Shown here: positions 57,947 through 64,000 of the stretch, piece by piece
Layout: every line of letters begins with the position of its first letter
Numbering within the stretch: the stretch's first letter is position 1
DNA from: Adiantum capillus-veneris
Lineage: Eukaryota > Streptophyta > Polypodiopsida > Polypodiales > Pteridaceae
Direction: 5' to 3'
Assembly (NCBI GenBank): GCA_014529385.2
Contig: CM043960.1
Coordinates: forward strand, 26,615,896 to 26,679,895
Length of the DNA: 64,000 nucleotides
The notes under the pieces: model-generated
What the model was told of the DNA's origin: nothing
Database searches by the model: none
What the model saw: the letters and a program-made list of their open reading frames with translations, nothing else
Program-made: the position numbers and the translations under genes

Positions 57947-58316
57947 ATGACAAATCATCCACCACCAGGGTTTTCAATTCCACTCAGAGACATGAAAAAC
58001 ACAAAAAATGTTGCAATGCCGACAACATTGGGATTGGGAGAATATATAGAGGAGAGGCATCCTCTGATCGACAAACAGAATGTGAGATTCATTAGAACCA
58101 ATGAAGCCATGCGAGTTCTTATAGATTACGCTCATGAGGGATTATATAGATTCACAAACGACGATCCATAAATCTTCTACAAGTGTGTAGAGCCCTATGC
58201 TAGAGAGTTGACGGATCATAAGAACCTCTAAGCATTCACATATACAGATGCCCATAGAGTGAAAGTTTTGATAGTAGATGTCATAATAATCAATATCTAA
58301 TTCTCCTAAATGATTT
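57947..58316 (+). pseudogene. gag: gag N-terminus of element E
   Basis: The ATG at 57947 gives MTNHPPPGFSIPLRDM. The following NEAMRVLIDYAHEGLYRF and, after a TAA, YARELTDHKNL and RVKVLIVDV align with the B gag segment around 7215-7385 (NENVGIYKHESEGIVSYF, GIIFVDR). Two in-frame TAA codons interrupt it, and similarity ends near 58310, where other repeat sequence begins. Confidence 0.65.
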
Positions 58317-58321
58317 TCTCA

Positions 58322-59870
58322 TGTTAAAATGATCATTTAATATGGGGAAGTGCCAGGGGAGAAAAAGCTAGAATATTGGTTAAGCTAGCAGACCGGCCAC
58401 AGTAGGGATCCAAAGGAGGGAAAATAGGGATCCAAAGGGGGGGCCACCTGCAAAAGAGCCATGTGAAACAATGGGCTAAAAAGACCCTAAGGTTCAGCCC
58501 ATTAAGACTTCCAAAATGCTAAGGTTCCAAAATTCAAAGGTTATGTCCAAAGGTCAACCTTAAGGAATTAATGCTTTGTGTGTGACCAAAAAAGTCTTGC
58601 ATATCCCTACATAGGAGGGGGCGAGCCTAGCAAGTAGGGGATGAGAGAGAAAGCCACACACACACACTCAGGCTCCCTTTACACAAAGGGAATTAGGGAC
58701 ACATGTCAGCTCCCTAGCCCAGATGCCCACAAGGTGTGCCCAATTGCTATTGGATGGCCTTGGAGGTGGACCAATGAGAATTAGGCTAGAGTAAATCTAG
58801 TTTAACTAATTTAAAAACACTTAATAAAAGAACCAATGAAAATTAAGTCTCCTGGATGATTATTGGACAGCCCGTGAAGGGATCCAATAGGAATTGAGCA
58901 GCCCAATGGGCTACTTAATTCCTATTGGTCAGAATGGAGAAAGGTCCAATGGGGATTTAATTCATTTAAATCAATTAAGTTTAATTGATTAAGCTCTCAC
59001 AAAAGGGGAAAGGGGGACACATGTCAGAAGGCTATCACTTATGTTGCTTAATAGCCATTGGCTTGACTTGGAGAGGTCCAATGGGGGAAAAGCAAGAGCA
59101 AATAGCAAGAGGGCTCGCCCAAGAGAGAGAGGGGGCTGATTTTTGCAAGGCATTATCACACACACACACACACCATCTCATGTGTGAAGTAAAGAAGACT
59201 ATCTCTTCCCAAGCTTTAATGGAGAGCTCATCACCTACTCCAAGCTTGTGAGATAGAAGCCTACATCGACATACTCTTGGCATGTGGATGCAAATCCAAC
59301 CAAGAGCCAAGCTTCAATGCATGCTCATCTCCTCTACCAAGCTAATTACTAAGCTAAGCTATGCTAATATGAGTGATTATGTGAGGAGATGTACATCTTT
59401 CTCGTAAGATACTCCTTCTTCCTCTCAATCTACTCTCATACCCTGCTAGCTCTCACCATCTTCGAAGGTGTGTGAGGTCTTGGGTCTGAGAACGGGGATA
59501 ATTAAAGTTGTGTTTGCTAAGTTTTTTGCTTAGTGCATGAAGCTTTCATCTTCATTGCACTAGCTAGTCTTGAAGGAACACAAATAATTGTATTGTACAA
59601 TGTCTCTCTTGATGGGAGAAACCATAATACAAAGCCTTTTGGAGGGGGGACCGGCTCCATGCAAATCCGGTCCTCAACTATTTTCAATAGTTTAATTTCT
59701 CTCTCTTTTGAAAGTATTGTTGATGCTATCTAACTAGGTGTTAGACTTTTTGTTGCTCTCTCCACCCAAGCACTCTTGTAATTCTCATTAGGAATCTATT
59801 CTAATGAAATGCCCACTATGTTCATGCTAATTTCCGCTACACATAAGTTTTTAGACCATTAAATGTTACA
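58322..59870 (+). repeat. Inserted or rearranged repeat sequence inside E gag, with repeat G copy 2
   Basis: No gene. It contains a cluster of paired ATTGG and CCAAT motifs (58740-59085), a CA run at 59158-59172 and the block matching 53250-53900 at about 59190-59740. TGTTAAAATG at 58322 and AAATGTTACA at 59861-59870 could be LTR-like ends, but I find no matching target duplication. Confidence 0.5.
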
Positions 59871-59973
59871 GTAGATAAGTATTGACGTGAGTAAAAACTT
59901 GTCAATCCAATTGAATTAGAATGATACACATACAAGGGTAATCCGATCTCTACTTACTTTTAAACAAAAGCAA

Positions 59974-62455
59974 TGTCAGAGTATACATCAGAGAGCCTGA
60001 TTCCACCGGGATTTTCTCCAAGACGAGAGGAGGGATCTAGAGACATCTTTCCAAGAGACCACGATTGGTTAGATTGGTGACTGAACCACAATGACTAAGA
60101 CAAAGTACAATGGGTCAGGGGATCCATATGCTCATGTCTCACTCTTTAAACAAGTTTTGAGAGTTGAACAAATCTTAGACTTATACACACAATATGAGGG
60201 ATTTGGGTTGACTTTGGAAGAAATAGACTTGACTTGGTTCCAACCACTAAACATAGATGATTTTATAAACATAGCACAACTCTTGCCAGAATTCATAAAG
60301 GAGTTCTAAAAAAGGGGGATCAAACACAACATGGTGTCACAGATATACTCTTTCAAATAGAAAAAGAACAAGAGAGTGAAGGAAGCTTTGCTTCGCTTCA
60401 AACAATACATAGAGAGATGTCATGTGAGAGAGCTACCACAAGATGAGAGGCTATTAGTTCTCTTCATAGAGGGCGTGAGAAATGAGACTCTAAAAAAGGA
60501 CCTACATCTAAAAAGATGCATAACATTTGAGCAAGTCGCTAGAGAATCTCTTTATCTAGTCGACAATTGCAAGGCCTACGGAGAGATAACGTATGACGTA
60601 GAAAACGTAACTAGTAGTGTCTCATCTACGAAGAGAAAATCCACAACCAAGATAGATGTTCAAACCACCACAGAACCAAGCATTGATCAAGTGGTTGAGG
60701 AAGTGATTAAAAGGATAAAGGAAGTCTACATACAAAACCCGAATGTATGGCAATCACATTTGAGGAGATGTGATACTTGTGGAGGGGATCACCCCACTCC
60801 ATGGTGTAACACTCAACCAAAAACACAATGTATGCTAGGGAAACAACTGCATCTTCCAAATGATGGTAGAGTAGTAGTCAACTGCACTCAACCAGCGCGT
60901 GCATCACAACTCCTGAGAAATCAGTACTCCATGTATGTGAACACGCTCATGTTCATAGCCAATCAAGAGTATGGTTCAAAGACCATTCTGACCACGCAAG
61001 AATAACCATTATATGCACCACTAGCTACGCAACAAGTAGGACCATGCTTCGAGTGTGGATGTAATCATTGGCCAATAGATTTTCCTCGTAGAGTTTCAAA
61101 CGTGGAAATACTTCAATATTTTCTAGAATGCGCCATTGCACACCTGGTTCATGATTGTCCAAAACATCCAAACAACAGGGGGAAAGCAACAATGAACATT
61201 GTAGAAGTGATGTCTTATTCAAGTGGATCCAAGGTAGACCCCACAATTCCTTTAAAGAAAATGACTCAAGCTCAAGCTTAAGAAGCTGGCAAAAATGCAA
61301 CCGTTGAGAAGGAAAATGTATTGCCACCTCAAAAAGAAATTGAGAACTTATCAGCGAGAACTGGCAAAAAATCGTGGAAATCCAAATGGGATAAAATGAA
61401 AGCGAAGAGGCTGCAAGAGAAAACTGCTTTGAAAATTGAACTGAACCAAACCAAAGAACGACTTAAACAAGAGCAAGAAAGTAAGAAAGACGCAAAGGGA
61501 GCATAAGAGTCGAAGATTGACTCGGGTGGTTCGGTCTTGGTTGAGAAAGTGAATAAGCACTTAGACGCAATATTGAAAGCATATGTTGCAAGGCTAAAAA
61601 ACAACCAAACAAAGACTGTTGACCTATCCCCATCTAAAAGATGAATCTAGGAGAATGGAAGTATACAAGAGACTTAATGAAACTGCTCAAGCCCTTATGG
61701 ACCCGAGAGGTTTAAAGCCTGTAACACATGAGCTGGAAAAAGAAAACACAGGAAAACAAGGAGAAACAAACACAGGTGAAAAGTATGTGATTCAAGGATT
61801 CTATGACCAATGAAGAAAGGATCATTTACTCATCAATTGCGCTTAGGATTTTACAAAGGAAACACTCAAATATGGTCACCCAGAGTTGTAAATCAAACTA
61901 GAACAAGGAAAATCAGTCAGGAAACAGGGGGATCAACTCAAAGGCAAGCAAGGACAACCAAGAGCTAGCAAAAGCCAATCACAACCGAGGGTGCTACAAT
62001 CTTGAGATGGATACCTCGTCATCTACTCCAAAATCAAGGCTTCTACAAATGAAATCATCAAATATGGATAGGATACCAAAGCCTAGTGTCCATCAAGTCA
62101 TCAAGCAAAAGGAGCAAATACAAAAGACGGTCACACACAGACCAAAGATAAGGTGGGTCCAAAATCGCTCGTGAAAAATCAATCACAAAGAACCCACACA
62201 TATCGACAATCGCTTCTCATGGGAAATAGCGCAAAGGCTTCATCAACTCCTACAATAGTTGAAGAGCTTGCTTCACAAAGCAGTGTGAACATACGACAAG
62301 CAAGTCAAGAGGAGCCAAAGTATGCCAATATACATGACAAAATGGTGGCATCAATAGACCAACACAAGGAAAGAGGCCTAAATCTCCAAAACTTATGGAA
62401 TTGGGTTTCTAGACAGGTAAGTCCAAGTTTTTATTAAACATACATGGCATAAAAG
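59974..62455 (+). pseudogene. gag: gag of element E, main part, with stops and frameshifts
   Basis: It begins MSEYTSESLIPPGFSPRREEG, then after a frame change KYNGSGDPYAHV, GFGLTLEE and LTWF (gag core). Further blocks are RLLVLFIEGVRNETLKKDLHLKR and SLYLVDNCKAY. Zinc knuckles are CDTCGGDHPTPWC (about 60770) and a damaged CFECGCNHW ... AHLVHDCP (about 61050-61160). A Lys/Glu-rich helix lies near 61330-61500. TAA or TAG codons in the main frame lie at 60307, 60358, 61003, 61279 and 61504; a frameshift near 61615 moves on to YPHLKDESRRMEVYKRLNETAQALM. The last matching block is QNLWNWVSRQ (62390-62416). Confidence 0.8.
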
Positions 62456-63396
62456 TTAGAGTCGGGCAGCTAAGCCACTAAATGAGCGAGGCTTTAGTCT
62501 CAAAGCTTCAAGTAATATTCTTTGTGGTCTAAGCATCGTAATCGTCTAGGTACTACTCAAGCTGGAAGAATTGAGCATAATTACTTTCTGTCACTTATGC
62601 TGGCACATATGAGCATAAGAGTCAAAGTCTATGCATATTAAGTTTGGTGAAGTGAAGGAGGATGCCCAAAAGACACTCACGCATTGAGCACATTAAGGTA
62701 TGAGTGGAGAAGCTTCTACATTGAAAACCCTTCTTGGGAACGTGGAAGCTATTGTGACGTCCTTTGATGTCACATGTGCTACATTTGTTCCTTGAAGCAC
62801 TCATCAATTCCATCTCTTACATGCATGCTTTTGTTTGATAAATTTTTCATATGCATATAGAGTATTTCAAAACTGACACTTGCATTAGGCACTCTTCCTT
62901 TGTTTCTCCCAAGCACTCACATTGCATGGCAGGTACTTCAAGTACCAATGCTCAACTCCAATAAGAGAGTGTTTCAAAATTGACACTTGCATTAGGCACT
63001 CTTCCTTTGTTTCTCCCAAGCACTCACATTGCATGGCAGGTACTTCAAGTACCAATGCTCAACTCCAATAAGAGAGTTTACCGAAGGTACTTTTTTCCCA
63101 CCGGGTTTTTTCCCTTTGGTCATCCAGGTTTTAGACCCTAATCTAGAAACCCTCATCATCATCCTCTTATATATATATTTTTTACATCAACAATAAGGAA
63201 ATGGCTACCCAAATCGTTCGTCAAAGAGAGCAACAATTGTAGGTCTTCATATGCTTATCAAAAGCATCTTTTATCTTCAAGGGCAACAACAAAGCTCCAT
63301 AATGGCAAGCCAAAGAATGACCTACAACGACAATCAATGACAAATTAAGCAAGAGCACTATCAACAACAATCAGAAGGAGCTCACAACGTGCTTCA
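62456..63396. other. Non-coding stretch between E gag and copia F
   Basis: No gene. It contains the 107-bp tandem duplication and, near 63090-63115, TTTTTTCCCACCGGGTTTTTTCCC, a pyrimidine-rich motif of a kind often seen near LTR or 3' regions of plant retrotransposons. Confidence 0.5.
62865..63078. repeat. 107-bp tandem duplication
   Basis: 62865-62971 and 62972-63078 are almost identical (one visible substitution), so this is a recent local duplication. Confidence 0.92.
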
Positions 63397-63623
63397 TGTT
63401 ACCATATACATGTGGTAGAGATGCGTGTGAACACACTAGGATCGTCGAGGTATTTTTTCCCTCTTTAGGAGGGTTTTTTCCTTGTGCATTGTATATACGG
63501 CCATCACTCTAGGGCTATCTATCTTTTCATTGCACACTAAGTAATACACTCTCTGTTGTGTGCCTTGAGCTTCCTTTATCTTCTCCAAGTTGTGTGTGTT
63601 TCCCTGCAACCCTAATTCCAACA
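63397..63623 (+). repeat. 5' LTR of copia F
   Basis: TGTTACCATATACATG to TTCCAACA, the same length as the D 5' LTR and closely similar. Confidence 0.92.
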
Positions 63624-63932
63624 ATTGGTATCAGAACAGGTCACATCCCCCAGGTCTTAGTCGCCAGCGTTGCTAGAACACCCCTTCTCATTTTCTCAGA
63701 TTTCAACGAGCTTTGGCGAGCATCACTAGATCTGCTCATAATTTCATTTTGGGCTCATTTCAACCTCTGTTTCCACTACAGCCACGTTTGCACAAGCAAT
63801 TTTGTGTCAATGCCAATTACTGTATAACAGGTCTTATCAAGTCTATTGCGGGTTGTGTTATATAGCACGTGCTGATCTCACTTAGTTTCTCCTCATTTTT
63901 GGCGGTTTTCATATCAAGTGCAAGCATTTTCC

Positions 63933-64000
63933 ATGGCTGACAACATAGATGTGTTCAAGATGTTTGCTGCTGAGGACAGATTGGATAGGGACAATTACCC
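63933..64000 (+). CDS. gag: gag start of copia F (partial)
   Basis: The ATG at 63933 gives MADNIDVFKMFAAEDRLDRD before the window ends. It matches the D gag start (MADNNNTNVFKMFVAEDRLDGD). The open frame is too short to judge whether this copy is intact. Confidence 0.85.
   Translation, partial: MADNIDVFKMFAAEDRLDRDNY

Larger units (their letters stand above)
54168..62455 (+). mobile_element. Element E: Ty3-like leader and gag remnant of a third related family
   Basis: It starts with an LTR and a TGGCGCC primer site, then a palindrome array and gag. Gag is interrupted between about 58320 and 59970 by sequence carrying repeat G. No protease, RT or integrase follows gag, and no 3' LTR is visible in the window, so the downstream part is deleted or displaced. 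Gag blocks (GFGLTLEE, KDLHLKR, ESLYLVDNCKAY) place it with A and B. The right limit given is where gag similarity ends. Confidence 0.75.
63397..64000 (+). mobile_element. Element F: Ty1/copia element of the D family, cut by window end
   Basis: It comprises a 227-bp LTR (63397-63623), an initiator tRNA-Met-type primer site (TGGTATCAGAACAGG from 63626), a leader of about 300 bp and the gag start at 63933. The family match to D is clear in the LTR and the gag N-terminus. The orientation is opposite to D. Confidence 0.9.

Overview
This window is plant nuclear DNA made almost entirely of LTR retrotransposons. The evidence is Ty3/gypsy and Ty1/copia polyproteins, primer-binding sites matching tRNA-Asp and initiator tRNA-Met, and elements nested inside one another as in large, repeat-rich plant genomes. 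I see no host gene, tRNA, rRNA or CRISPR array. I cannot fix the species: a large-genome land plant, possibly a non-flowering lineage, is an inference.

Layout. Element A (Ty3-like, minus strand) runs from beyond base 1 to 47998. Element B (Ty3-like, plus strand, 3928-31304) is inserted into A with the 5-bp target duplication GTAAT. Element C (Tat-like, minus strand, 12909-21637) is inserted into B inside its integrase region. Element D (copia, minus strand, 33171-37359) is a separate insertion into A with the duplication GATAT. From 47999 to 54167 is AT-rich sequence with microsatellites and no recognisable gene. Element E (plus strand, from 54168) is a leader plus gag remnant of a third family related to A and B. 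Element F, a copia of the same family as D, starts at 63397 and leaves the window. Without insertions, A is at least 16.4 kb and B about 18.6 kb, which is very large for LTR elements.

The notable biology is the shared architecture of A and B. The polyprotein order is gag, protease, RT, RNase H, a tandemly duplicated integrase zinc-finger module, integrase core, and then a second retropepsin-like domain followed by W-x-P-K repeats. Next come a conserved internal polypurine tract, a TATA-like promoter, and a tiny exon carrying ATGAGAG before a GT donor. An intron follows, and then a long coiled-coil ORF (ORF-X) of unknown function. In both families the predicted splice gives an in-frame M-R-G-(S/A)-M start.

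In A, B and E the leader or intron regions carry a family-specific palindrome of 18-22 bp repeated about every 280 bp. A and B have it in both non-coding regions: before gag and before ORF-X. I regard the palindrome arrays, the spliced ORF-X unit and the second protease as the candidate undescribed system.

All copies are dead. B has twelve in-frame stops but no frameshift in gag-pol and has lost the RT palm. A kept the RT palm but lost the thumb and the start of RNase H. C has five in-frame stops. D ends just before the YVDD motif. E has no pol.
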